From Corynebacterium sphenisci DSM 44792 (GTDB lineage Bacteria; Actinomycetota; Actinomycetes; Mycobacteriales; Mycobacteriaceae), in NCBI RefSeq assembly GCF_001941505.1, contig NZ_CP009248.1, positions 2,232,001 to 2,296,000 of the forward strand: a stretch of 64,000 nucleotides of DNA. Direction: 5' to 3'. The position numbers and the translations under genes were made by a program. The notes under the pieces are model-generated. The model saw only the letters and a program-made list of their open reading frames with translations, did no database searches and was not told the origin of the DNA. The first letter of the stretch is position 1. Each line of letters opens with the position of its first letter. Below, in pieces: positions 7,922 to 17,958 of the stretch.

Positions 7922-9193
7922 ATGCGCACCGATGAACGCCCCCGCCCCGCCCGCGGCCGCCGCACCGCCGCGGCGGCGCTGCTGCTCCTCCTCGCCGCGA
8001 CCGCCCCGGCCGCCGCGGCCCCCGGATCCGCCCCGCTCCCCGCACCCGCGGCGGGATCGGCCGATGGCACGGCCCCCGGGCTGCCCGGCCGGCCGCCGGG
8101 CACCTCCCCCATCCCCCCGGGCCGGGATCCGCTGCTGCCCGGGGTGCTGCCGCCGCGCCCCGGGGAGGAGCCGGGGGCGCCCGCGCGGCTCACCGTGCTG
8201 GAGTTCCCCGCCCACGGCGCCGGCGGCCGGGCGATCACCGCCACCGGCTCCCTGTTCACCCCCGAGGCCGCCTGGCCCGGCCCGGGGCCGCGGCCGCTGC
8301 TGCTGACCCCGACGGGCACCCTGGGCCAGGGCGACCAGTGCGCGCTGAGCCGCCGCTTCGCCGCCGGGGAGCGCCCGGAGCAGACGGTGCGGCACTTCCT
8401 CGCCCGGGGTTGGGCGGTGATGGTGCCCGATTACGAGGGCCTGGGCACCCCGGGGATGCACACCTACATGGTGCGCGACGCCCAGGGGATGGTCACCCTG
8501 GACGCCGCCCGGGCCGCGATCGCCGCGGAGCCGAGCCTGTCCGGGGATTCCCCGATCGGCGTGCACGGCTACTCCCAGGGCGGCGGGGCGGCGGCCGCGG
8601 CCGCGGAGCTGGCCGCCGGCTACGCCCCGGAGCTGGACATCCGGGCGGTCTACGCCGGGTCGGTGCCCGCGGACCTGGCGGCGACCGCGGCGAGCCTGGA
8701 CTCCTCCCCGCTGGCGGGGCTCCTCGGCTACGCGATCAACGGGATGGCCGAGGCCTACCCGGAGCTGGCCGACCGGGTCACGGAGCTGGTCAACGACCGC
8801 GGCCGGGAGTACCTGGACCGGGTGTCCCGGGAGTGCGTGGACGCCACCATCGTGAACTGGACCGGGCTGCGCTCGGCGGATCTGACCCGCACCGGGCGGC
8901 CGATTTCCGAGCTGCTCCGGGATCCGCGGATCCGGCCGCTGGTGGAGCGGCAGCGGCTGGGCCGGGGCACCCCGACGATGCCGGTGCTGATGGCGCACAA
9001 CCGCGCCGATGACGTGGTGCCCTACGCCCCGGCGGCGCGGCTGGCCCGCACCTGGGCCGCCCGCGGGGCGGAGGTGGAGTTCCTCACCGTGGATCGCCGG
9101 GTCGCCCCGGGCCTGAACCACGGGGTGGCCCTGCAGGACACCCGGGAGGCCTCGCACCGCTTCCTCGTCGAGCACGTCACGCCCGGGGCCTAG
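7922..9193 (+). CDS. Secreted LIP-family lipase/esterase, paralogue
   Basis: A 423-residue paralogue of the preceding lipase with the same blocks (LGTPGMHTYMVR, GYSQGG with Ser218, HNRADDVVPYAP, LNHGVA). It has an Arg-rich N-terminus and an Ala/Leu hydrophobic segment (about 15-33) ending at an AxA-type site, but no lipobox Cys, so it is probably released. A Pro/Gly-rich segment (about 35-90) sits between signal peptide and enzyme. TAGGTT at 7910-7915 is 6 nt before the ATG, so it likely has its own leaderless promoter. The anchored/free pair suggests use of lipids at two places, for instance on skin or in animal secretions (inference). Confidence 0.88.
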   Translation: MRTDERPRPARGRRTAAAALLLLLAATAPAAAAPGSAPLPAPAAGSADGTAPGLPGRPPGTSPIPPGRDPLLPGVLPPRPGEEPGAPARLTVLEFPAHGAGGRAITATGSLFTPEAAWPGPGPRPLLLTPTGTLGQGDQCALSRRFAAGERPEQTVRHFLARGWAVMVPDYEGLGTPGMHTYMVRDAQGMVTLDAARAAIAAEPSLSGDSPIGVHGYSQGGGAAAAAAELAAGYAPELDIRAVYAGSVPADLAATAASLDSSPLAGLLGYAINGMAEAYPELADRVTELVNDRGREYLDRVSRECVDATIVNWTGLRSADLTRTGRPISELLRDPRIRPLVERQRLGRGTPTMPVLMAHNRADDVVPYAPAARLARTWAARGAEVEFLTVDRRVAPGLNHGVALQDTREASHRFLVEHVTPGA

Positions 9194-9247
9194 GCCCGCC
9201 CCGCCCGCGCGGCGCGGCCCCGGGGGGCCGCGCCAAAAATCGCCCAC

Positions 9248-9279
9248 GCCCCGTCCCGGCATCGCCGGGGCGGGGCCTT
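9248..9279 (+). terminator. Probable intrinsic terminator after the lipase pair
   Basis: Inverted repeat 9248-9260 / 9264-9276 (GCCCCGTCCCGGC with GCCGGGGCGGGGC, one wobble) with a 3-nt loop, followed by a short CTTT. It lies 55 nt after the second lipase. A second hairpin at 9303-9321 has no T run. Confidence 0.65.
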
Positions 9280-9325
9280 TCCGCGCCCCGGTCGCCCGGC
9301 GTGCCCCGGCAAAGCCGGGGCCGGG

Positions 9326-9366
9326 GGTGGTCCTGACCGGATTCCCATCCCCTCAGGAGGACCACC
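9326..9366 (+). promoter_or_regulatory. Hairpin able to sequester the ribosome binding site of the ArdA-like gene
   Basis: GGTGGTCCT at 9326-9334 is a perfect complement of AGGACCACC at 9358-9366. The right arm overlaps the second half of the Shine-Dalgarno AGGAGG (9355-9360) and ends directly before the ATG at 9367; the loop is 23 nt. Pairing would block initiation, so translation may be conditional. Inference from sequence only. Confidence 0.5.
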
Positions 9367-9678
9367 ATGACCGAACCCGACCAGCCGACGGGCCCCGCCG
9401 AGCGGGAGGCCCTCGCCGCCTGGGCCCGCGGCGCCGATGCGCCCCGGGACGCCGCCGGAGCCCCGGATGCGGCCGCCTTCCGGGCGGCCTACGCCGGCGC
9501 CTGGCCGAGCTTCCGCGCCTTCGCCGACGCCCAGGTCGAGGCCCTGGGCCTCATCAACGGCGCCTACCCGGAGGCGGCGGCCTACTTCGACCACGCCCGC
9601 TGGGCCCGGGACCTGGCCCGCGACTACCGCACCGCGCCGTGCTCCGGCGGCGGGGTGCACGTGTTCCGCCGGGGCTGA
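9367..9678 (+). CDS. Small ArdA-like (antirestriction C-terminal-like) protein
   Basis: A 103-residue acidic protein. The second half (INGAYPEAAAYFDHARWARDL, then GGVHVFRR at the end) resembles the last domain of ArdA antirestriction proteins, which mimic DNA and inhibit type I restriction enzymes: the YFD-x-ARDL block followed by a terminal VxVFR strand is the family signature. Full ArdA proteins are about 165 residues, so this would be a short form without the first domain. AGGAGG is 6 nt before the ATG, inside the hairpin described at 9326. It ends just before a very strong terminator. The assignment rests on a short motif and is moderate. Confidence 0.6.
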   Translation: MTEPDQPTGPAEREALAAWARGADAPRDAAGAPDAAAFRAAYAGAWPSFRAFADAQVEALGLINGAYPEAAAYFDHARWARDLARDYRTAPCSGGGVHVFRRG

Positions 9679-9688
9679 GGCCCCGCTG

Positions 9689-9728
9689 ACGGGCCCCGAC
9701 GCCATCGGCGTCGGGGCCCGTCTTTTTT
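9689..9728 (+). terminator. Strong intrinsic terminator
   Basis: Perfect 15-bp stem (9689-9703 with 9707-9721), 3-nt loop, then CTTTTTT to 9728. It separates the ArdA-like gene from the convergent Xre gene. Confidence 0.93.
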
Positions 9729-9740
9729 CGCCGTATTCGG

Positions 9741-10037
9741 CTATTCGGGATCCGGGCCGGCCTCGCGCCGCTCGGCAAGGGCGAGCAGCCGGGAGGGCCG
9801 CACCCCGAGGGCGTCGGCGAAGCGGCAGAGCACGTCCACGGTCATGCTGGTCTGGCCGCCCTCGATGCGGATCACCCCGCGTTTGCTGATGAGCACCGCG
9901 TCGGCGAGCTGCTGCTGGGTCAGGCCCCGCTCCAGGCGCAGCGCGGCGATGGTCTGCCCGAGGCTCATCCGGCGCCGCCCCTGCCGCGCGAGCTGCGCGG
10001 GGCTGAGGTGATTCGGCGACTGGGGCATGGGCCCCAT
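9741..10037 (-). CDS. Xre-family transcriptional regulator
   Basis: A 98-residue protein with a Cro/CI helix-turn-helix: LGQTIAALRLERGLTQQQLA then VIRIEGGQTSMTVDVLCRFADAL. There is little else, so it is probably a plain dimeric repressor. Start at ATG 10037 or the in-frame ATG 10028; neither has a convincing ribosome binding site. It is divergent from the J-domain-like membrane protein, with a perfect palindrome between them that is the obvious candidate operator. Confidence 0.85.
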   Translation of the reverse strand: MGPMPQSPNHLSPAQLARQGRRRMSLGQTIAALRLERGLTQQQLADAVLISKRGVIRIEGGQTSMTVDVLCRFADALGVRPSRLLALAERREAGPDPE

Positions 10038-10097
10038 TGTGCCCCACCGCGGGACGCGGCCCCATGCGCCGGGAACCCGGGCGGGGGCACCTCGGTA

Positions 10098-10129
10098 TTG
10101 ACCACCATATGAAGTGACAGTACTGTCAC
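10098..10129 (+). promoter_or_regulatory. Promoter with palindromic operator over the -10
   Basis: TTGACC (10098-10103), a 17-nt spacer and TACTGT (10121-10126) form a good vegetative promoter for the gene at 10168. The perfect 16-bp palindrome GTGACAGTACTGTCAC (10114-10129) covers the -10, a layout that suits repression, probably by the adjacent Xre protein (inference). Confidence 0.7.
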
Positions 10130-10167
10130 CTTTCGACCGGGTCAACCCCCATCGACGAGGAGCCGCC

Positions 10168-11946
10168 ATGCGCACATTCGACTTCTACGCCTCCATCGGC
10201 CTGGATCGGGCCAAACCCCCGGGGCAACTCGCCGCCGAGATCGACTGGGCGCTGACCGCCCCGGGCCTGGACGCCGGCCAGGTGGACCAGCTGCGCACCG
10301 CCCGGGCCATCCTCGGCGACCCCGCCCGGCGCACCATCTACGACCGGCACCTCGACGATCCCGCCGCCGGGCCGCTCGGCGTCGAGGAGCTGCGCCGGCT
10401 CGCCGGGACCGGATCAGCCGCCGGGCCGGCCGGCCCGGGGCCCGCCCCGGCCGCGGGCGCGCACCCGGGCCCGCCCACCGGCGGGGGCGCCGGAGCCCGG
10501 CTGCGACACGGCCTGGCCGCCGGCGCCGCCGGCGCCCGGCGCGGATGGGCCCGGGTGGCGGGGGCGGCCCGCACCCGCCCGCGGGCCGCCCTCGGCGCCG
10601 CGGCGGCGGTGCTGGTGCTCGCCCTCGTCCTCGCCGCCGGGGTCATCGGCCTCGGCGGGGCCGGCTCCGATGGGGCATCACCCGGCGGCGAGACCGCCAC
10701 CGGGGTCGAGGGCGACTGGCGGGAGGCGAACTTCACCGCGCAGTCCATCGGCGAACCCGCCGAGCGCTACCTCGACGCCGAGCTCGCCGGCTCCGCGCTG
10801 TTCCACCGCTTCACCCGGCGCGAGGACGTCGATCCCGCGATGCTGCCCACCGGCCGATTCACCGACCTCGCCGAGAAGCAGCGCCAGCTGGAGCTGGCCG
10901 CGGTGCCCGGCCGCACCACCTACGCGGTGACCATCCGGCCCGTCGACGAGCGCAACCGCCTCCGGGCCACCCGGGTCGCCTTCGCCGAGGACGAGGACGG
11001 CCCGGTGATCGTGCGCACCGGGTTCATCGTGCAGCGCAGCGTCGGCATCAACGAGGGTTCGGTGACCTTCCTGGCGGAGCGCTACGACGCCACCGACGGC
11101 GAGCCCATCGACTCCCGGGAAATCCCCTGGGATCTCGAGGACGGGATCCTGCCGGTGCCGCTGACCTACCACCGGGGCGTGCTCGCCATCGCCGGCTTCG
11201 AGGAATCCGTCGGATCCGCCGGGTACAGCGACCGCGATCTCGCCGCCGGCGTCCTCGTCGACCTCGGCACCGGGGAGACCCGCCCCATCCCGGAATTCTC
11301 CCCCGGCCACTACGGCACCGACGGCGATTCCTTCTCCCTCAGCGGCGGCCTCGAGGACAACCTCCGCTTCATCGACGGCGCGCCCTTCCTCACGCTCCGG
11401 GTGTGGCAGGGCGGTATGGTGCACCTCTCCGCGCACGATCTCACCACCGGGCAGGCCCATCAGATCCTCGCCCACGACGCGTACCTCGATAGCTTCAGCA
11501 TCCACGAGCGCCCGCACGGGCTCGTCATCCACGACTCCGCCGCCGGCGAACTGCGCACCTGGTCCCCCGCCGGGGGCCTGTCCGAGGTGCTCCTGCGCAC
11601 GACGCCGGAGGAGTACGCGCAGGTCACGGCGATGGGCGACCGGGCCGTGGTCACCGATGACGACAACGGCATCCGGGTCGTCGATCTCGCCACCGGCGAG
11701 CAGATCTTCGCCATCGCCCCGGACCAGCTGAGCCGGATCACCGTCGACTACCTCGGCGTCGACGAGGACCACGTCTACATCCGCGACGGCGACATGCGCT
11801 TCAAGATCGACCCGGCCACCGGCGAACAGCTCGACGAGCAGGTGCTCTCCCTCCCGGAGGGGAACCACGACGGCTACCGGTTCCGGATCAGCCCCCCGGT
11901 GTCGGCCGGCTGGTCCGGGGACAACGCCACCTTCGCCTTCCGCTGA
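10168..11946 (+). CDS. J-domain-like membrane protein with extracytoplasmic beta-rich domain
   Basis: A 592-residue protein of unknown role. Residues 1-65 (FDFYASIGLDR ... LGDPARRTIYDRHL) look like a degenerate J-domain: helix layout and the YDRHL end are there but the catalytic HPD is missing. A Pro/Gly/Ala linker follows, then a transmembrane helix at about 141-164 and a roughly 430-residue outer domain rich in short beta strands and repeated turn motifs (DLGTGE, DLTTGQ, DLATGE), suggesting a beta-propeller-like fold. GAGGAG is 8 nt before the ATG at 10168; an upstream in-frame start at 10114 lies inside the operator. It is probably co-transcribed with the next lipoprotein gene. Related proteins occur in other corynebacteria (memory). 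Confidence 0.7.
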   Translation: MRTFDFYASIGLDRAKPPGQLAAEIDWALTAPGLDAGQVDQLRTARAILGDPARRTIYDRHLDDPAAGPLGVEELRRLAGTGSAAGPAGPGPAPAAGAHPGPPTGGGAGARLRHGLAAGAAGARRGWARVAGAARTRPRAALGAAAAVLVLALVLAAGVIGLGGAGSDGASPGGETATGVEGDWREANFTAQSIGEPAERYLDAELAGSALFHRFTRREDVDPAMLPTGRFTDLAEKQRQLELAAVPGRTTYAVTIRPVDERNRLRATRVAFAEDEDGPVIVRTGFIVQRSVGINEGSVTFLAERYDATDGEPIDSREIPWDLEDGILPVPLTYHRGVLAIAGFEESVGSAGYSDRDLAAGVLVDLGTGETRPIPEFSPGHYGTDGDSFSLSGGLEDNLRFIDGAPFLTLRVWQGGMVHLSAHDLTTGQAHQILAHDAYLDSFSIHERPHGLVIHDSAAGELRTWSPAGGLSEVLLRTTPEEYAQVTAMGDRAVVTDDDNGIRVVDLATGEQIFAIAPDQLSRITVDYLGVDEDHVYIRDGDMRFKIDPATGEQLDEQVLSLPEGNHDGYRFRISPPVSAGWSGDNATFAFR

Positions 11947-11990
11947 CGGACCACCCCACCCCACCGAACCAACCCGCCCGAGGAGGAACC

Positions 11991-13028
11991 ATGACCCCGA
12001 CCACCGACCGCCGAACCCGGCTGCGCCGGGTGCTGCCCGCCCTCGCCTGCAGCGGCGTGCTGGCGCTCGCCGCCTGCGCGGACGATGATGCGCCCCGCGA
12101 GATGCGCTGGGGCGCCGAGGACGCGCCGGCCGCCGGCGCCGACGCCGCGGCGGATCGGCCCGACCCGACCCCCGGTCGGGGCGCCGCCGACGCCGGCGAC
12201 CCCGACCGCTCCGACTGCTCCCCGCTCACCGGCGCCGAGGCGGCGGCGAAGTGGCTGCCCGGGGTCACCCCGCGGATGGACTGGGCCGAACCCGATCCCG
12301 CCACCTACGACCCCTGCCTGCCGCTGTCCTGGCTGCACCTCACCCAGCGGGGCGCGAACTCCCGGATGGCCGAGCACGCCATGCTCTTCCACCGCGGCGA
12401 GTACCTGGGCACCGCCACCGCCGACGCCCTCGACGGCATGTCCACCATCACCCGGATCGACGACTCCACCATCGAGATCGCCCAGCCCCGGGAGAACCGG
12501 GTGGACCGCTTCCGCTGGGACGAGGCCGCCGGCCGGGTGCTCATGAACGACGGTGCCGCGGAAAAGGGCGGCCGCGCCGGCGATACCGCCCGCGGCCCCG
12601 CCGGGGCCGGCGGCGCCATCCCGGACTCCGCCACCGAGGTGTCCACCGTCAAGCCCTACGCCGGCGGCATCGCGGTGCTCACCACCCCCTCGCACAACAT
12701 CAGCTGCGGCATCTACTCCGACTACGTGCGCTGCGGGATCGCCAGCTACCACGAGGGCAGCCCCCTGGGCACGGACAACGGCCGGCAGCTCGACACCGTG
12801 TACATCCGGCACGGGGCCATCGAATACCAGGCCGCCAGCGATCCGGGGCCCTGGATGTACCAGGCCAATGGCGGCGATGACACGATCCGCCCGGAGGAGG
12901 TGGCCTACGGCCGGACCGTCTACTACGGCGCCTTCGCCTGCTCCTCCGCGGAGGACGGCCTGACCTGCTGGGACTCCGGTTCCGGGGCCGGGGTGAAGAT
13001 GAACCGCGCCGGCGTCACCGAGCTGTAG
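11991..13028 (+). CDS. LppP/LprE-family lipoprotein
   Basis: A 345-residue predicted lipoprotein: Arg-rich N-terminus, hydrophobic run and lipobox LAAC (Cys29). After an Ala/Asp-rich linker comes CSPLTGAEAA ... TYDPCLPLSWLHL, the start of the LppP/LprE domain seen in actinobacterial cell-envelope lipoproteins. A second Cys-containing C-terminal module (HNISCGIYSDYVRCGI ... ACSSAEDGLTCWD) probably holds disulfides. GAGGAGGAACC is an excellent ribosome binding site before ATG 11991, 44 nt after the J-domain-like gene, so the two likely form an operon. Function unknown. Confidence 0.78.
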   Translation: MTPTTDRRTRLRRVLPALACSGVLALAACADDDAPREMRWGAEDAPAAGADAAADRPDPTPGRGAADAGDPDRSDCSPLTGAEAAAKWLPGVTPRMDWAEPDPATYDPCLPLSWLHLTQRGANSRMAEHAMLFHRGEYLGTATADALDGMSTITRIDDSTIEIAQPRENRVDRFRWDEAAGRVLMNDGAAEKGGRAGDTARGPAGAGGAIPDSATEVSTVKPYAGGIAVLTTPSHNISCGIYSDYVRCGIASYHEGSPLGTDNGRQLDTVYIRHGAIEYQAASDPGPWMYQANGGDDTIRPEEVAYGRTVYYGAFACSSAEDGLTCWDSGSGAGVKMNRAGVTEL

Positions 13029-13080
13029 CCGGCGGCGGGGCGGGATCACGGATACCCCCGGATTAGTGCGTTGCAGAAAA

Positions 13081-13125
13081 GTGTGACACTTAGACTGTGA
13101 ATTTTACAGTCTAAGTTGTTACTCT
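13081..13125 (+). promoter_or_regulatory. AT-rich promoter/operator with 11-bp inverted repeat
   Basis: Inverted repeat ACTTAGACTGT (13088-13098) / ACAGTCTAAGT (13106-13116) with a 7-nt loop. TACTCT at 13120-13125 is a -10 placed 6 nt before the GTG at 13132. The repeat therefore sits across the -35/spacer region. GTGTGACACTTAGACTG (13081-13097) recurs in shortened form at 14868-14882 beyond the gene. Confidence 0.65.
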
Positions 13126-13131
13126 TAGCCG

Positions 13132-14793
13132 GTGATCTGGACCCGGCAGAAGCTACTGGACACCCTGCGAGATCTGCGCGTCCGGCGGGGGGATACCACG
13201 TCCATCGAGGTCAAGCGCGCCACCGGCGGGCTCCCGAAGATGGCGGAGACCCTGTGCGCCTTCGCCAACATGCCCAACGGCGGGACCGTCATCCTCGGCG
13301 TCGATGAGGCAGCGGGGGCATTTAACGTGGTCGGCGTATCGGATTCGATAACCCTCGCACAAGGGTTGACCGATATGGCCCGGCAGGCGGTGGAGCCGGC
13401 CCCCCACCTCGAATTCGAGCACGTGACGATCGACGATAAGAGCATCCTTGTCGCCCAGGTCCTCCCGCTCCGGATCGCCGACCGGCCCGCCCGCACCGGC
13501 GGCCGGGCCTACCTCCGTCAAGCCGATGGCGACTACCCCATGCACGAGCATGAAATTCGGATGGTGGAGATCTCCAAGCTCCACATCGATGAACGCATCG
13601 ACCAGGACCTGGCGCCGGCCAAGGGCCGGAGCAAAGCCGACCTGGTTCCGGAGCTGATCGAGGAGTACCTGACGGCAGTGCGGAAAAAGGACCCCCGGAT
13701 GGAGGATCAGCCGGATGGCCGGCTCCTCCAGCTGACGAACGTGCTGGCCCATACCGGTGAGCCGACCCTTGCGGGCCTCTACGCCCTGGGGGAGTACCCG
13801 CAGGGTCACTACCCCGCGCTGACCGTCACCGCCGCCGTCCAACTGCCCCCCGACGAACGCGGTGGAGGGCGGACCCGGAACCTCCGGGACTTCAGCGGGC
13901 CGCTTCCGACGCTGCTCGACGACATCATGGAATGGTGCGGCGACAACCTCGACACGATCCATCGCTACCGGGATGACGGCCATATGGAGATCACCCGGGA
14001 TCTGCCCCTCCCCGCGGTGCGCGAGCTCATCGCGAACGCCCTGGTGCACCGGGATCTCGGCCCGACCACCCTCGGCACCGGCAAGCAGGTGCAGATTCGG
14101 GTGACCCCGGACAAGCTGTTCATCCAGAGCCCGGGCGGGCTGCGGGGAGTCGCCCTGGCTCAGCTGGAGAGCATCGAGCATGCCCAGGCCGCCGTCAACC
14201 AGAGGCTCTACCAGATCGCCAAACGACTAACCACCGCAGACGGCGCGGCGCTCATCGAGGGCGAGGGCGGCGGAATACGCGAGGTCTTCCGCATCATGGA
14301 TGACCGGGGGCTGCGCCCACCGCACCTCGTCGACACCGGCGTCCAGTTCAACGCCCTCCTGTGGCGCCCCCGCGGCGAAGGCGCGACTCCCCCCATCGGA
14401 GCAGGGGATCCCGCACCCCGCAAGAAGCAGGCGGGCACTGCGGCACACGACGCGGGGCCCCGGACCACGCCGGCGCCGTCCACCAGCGGGGATGAGCCGC
14501 TCCCCCGGCGCGCGGGCGGCTCCCCCACGGGGCATGCCCCACGACGACCCCGAAATTCGAAACCTGTGCTCGACGCCCTCTGGGGCACCCCGGAGGGGCT
14601 ACCACTGTCCCGGATCGCCGAACTTACCGACCTCAACGTCAGCCAGGTCCGCTATGTCATGAACAGGCTCCTCGCCGAGGGACTGGCGGTCATGGACGGT
14701 GGCCAAGGGAAGCACCACACCCGGTACCGGCCGCTGACGGAGCCGGGCCCGACCCATGAGGACGGGCCGCAGAACCCGGACGATGCACACTGA
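13132..14793 (+). CDS. AlbA/Schlafen-like ATP-binding protein with C-terminal winged helix
   Basis: A 553-residue protein of the AlbA_2 (COG2865) type. Residues 1-130 form the AlbA/Schlafen-like domain (TSIEVKRATGG, FANMPNGGTVILGVDE, RAYLRQ). About 295-400 resemble the GHKL-like HATPase_c_4 domain (PAVRELIANALVHRDLG, IRVTPDKLFIQSPGGL). A disordered Pro/Ala linker (400-480) leads to a winged helix (PLSRIAELTDLNVSQVRYVMNRLLAEGL, about 490-525). Such proteins are described as regulators or as parts of phage-defence islands. GTG 13132 has TACTCT 6 nt upstream and no Shine-Dalgarno. Codon use is visibly less GC-biased than in neighbours and both flanks are AT-rich with related repeats, which suggests horizontal acquisition. 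Autoregulation through the repeats is an inference. Confidence 0.82.
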   Translation: MIWTRQKLLDTLRDLRVRRGDTTSIEVKRATGGLPKMAETLCAFANMPNGGTVILGVDEAAGAFNVVGVSDSITLAQGLTDMARQAVEPAPHLEFEHVTIDDKSILVAQVLPLRIADRPARTGGRAYLRQADGDYPMHEHEIRMVEISKLHIDERIDQDLAPAKGRSKADLVPELIEEYLTAVRKKDPRMEDQPDGRLLQLTNVLAHTGEPTLAGLYALGEYPQGHYPALTVTAAVQLPPDERGGGRTRNLRDFSGPLPTLLDDIMEWCGDNLDTIHRYRDDGHMEITRDLPLPAVRELIANALVHRDLGPTTLGTGKQVQIRVTPDKLFIQSPGGLRGVALAQLESIEHAQAAVNQRLYQIAKRLTTADGAALIEGEGGGIREVFRIMDDRGLRPPHLVDTGVQFNALLWRPRGEGATPPIGAGDPAPRKKQAGTAAHDAGPRTTPAPSTSGDEPLPRRAGGSPTGHAPRRPRNSKPVLDALWGTPEGLPLSRIAELTDLNVSQVRYVMNRLLAEGLAVMDGGQGKHHTRYRPLTEPGPTHEDGPQNPDDAH

Positions 14794-14818
14794 TCAGAAT
14801 CAACAGTGACACTTTCAC

Positions 14819-14853
14819 AGTCACAGTTAGACTGTTTAAGTCTAACTGTGACT
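14819..14853. repeat. 14-bp perfect inverted repeat downstream of the AlbA gene
   Basis: AGTCACAGTTAGAC (14819-14832) pairs perfectly with GTCTAACTGTGACT (14840-14853) across a 7-nt loop. It shares TTAGACTGT and the loop length with the upstream repeat at 13088-13116. It is too AT-rich and lacks the T run of a typical terminator. It lies in a 172-nt gene-free stretch (14794-14965). Confidence 0.8.
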
Positions 14854-14867
14854 ATCTCATGGTCAAT

Positions 14868-14882
14868 GTGTGACTTAGTCTG
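14868..14882. repeat. Right copy of imperfect direct repeat flanking the AlbA gene
   Basis: GTGTGACTTAGTCTG matches GTGTGACACTTAGACTG at 13081-13097 except for a 2-nt deletion and one substitution. Together the copies bracket the AlbA gene and its inverted repeats, like the ends of a small inserted unit. Confidence 0.5.
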
Positions 14883-14965
14883 GGTTGCTCTTCCACTCTC
14901 CGCTGCCACGGGGCCCGAGGGCCGCGACCGGGACGCGGCACCGCGCCGGTGGCGCGGTCGCCGGC

Positions 14966-15136
14966 TCAGCGCCAGCGGCCGCGGAAGTTCAGGCCGGGGC
15001 CCAGCCGGACGGAGAACCCGCCCCGGCTGTTCACGGTCACCGGCCCGAAGCGCCGGGACACCGAGGCCCCGGAGCCGGAGTAGTTCACCCAGCTGTCCTT
15101 GTCCAGCCGCTTGCGCTTGCGGAATTGCAGTCCCAT
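14966..15136 (-). CDS. Small DUF4236-like protein
   Basis: A 56-residue protein, GLQFRKRKRLDKDSW at the start and NYSGSGASVSRRFGPVTVNSRGG following. This matches the N-terminal pattern of DUF4236 (basic RFRK start, then S-G-S repeats with alternating strands), a short family of unknown role often found alone or fused to membrane domains. GGGGAGG about 10 nt before ATG 15136 decides the start over an upstream in-frame ATG. It lies 25 nt after the clpC stop on the same strand, so it may be read through from clpC. Confidence 0.7.
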   Translation of the reverse strand: MGLQFRKRKRLDKDSWVNYSGSGASVSRRFGPVTVNSRGGFSVRLGPGLNFRGRWR

Positions 15137-15161
15137 GGGGCCATCCTCCCCGATCCGGCGG

Positions 15162-17801
<2,640 letters not shown>

Positions 17802-17848
17802 CCTTCTCCTCAGCATCTGGCGGGGATCGATCAGGGCTTTCACCGAGC

Positions 17849-17902
17849 TTAACGACGCATCCGCGGATCTTCGTCCCGGACCGCGTACGCCGACAGCGAA
17901 CA
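17849..17902 (-). promoter_or_regulatory. clpC promoter region: ClgR-like operator and SigH-like promoter
   Basis: On the minus strand TGTTCGCTGTCGGCGTAC (17885-17902) fits the corynebacterial ClgR box (CGC-N5-GCG core with flanking W/S positions) as I remember it, with one mismatch. About 10 nt further downstream, GGGAC (17877-17873), 18 nt, CGTTAA (17854-17849) resembles a SigH stress promoter, with a weak -35. ClgR and SigH control clpC in C. glutamicum, so the layout is plausible. Confidence 0.5.
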
Positions 17903-17958
17903 CGCTGGTGGCGGCGGTGCCCGGGGGCCCGGGAGGCGCCGCCGCCCGGGGGCGGCGC

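Noticed and set aside
5000..9262. Very long minus-strand open frame (about 1400 codons) running antisense to mutY and the lipases
   Set aside because: Only its last 202 codons are real (carbonic anhydrase). The rest is open because stop codons are rare at this GC content; it is Gly/Arg/Pro-rich with no domain.
14819..14853. Inverted repeat considered as an intrinsic terminator of the AlbA gene
   Set aside because: AT-rich stem, no T run, and clear sequence kinship with the upstream repeat point to a binding site or element end instead.
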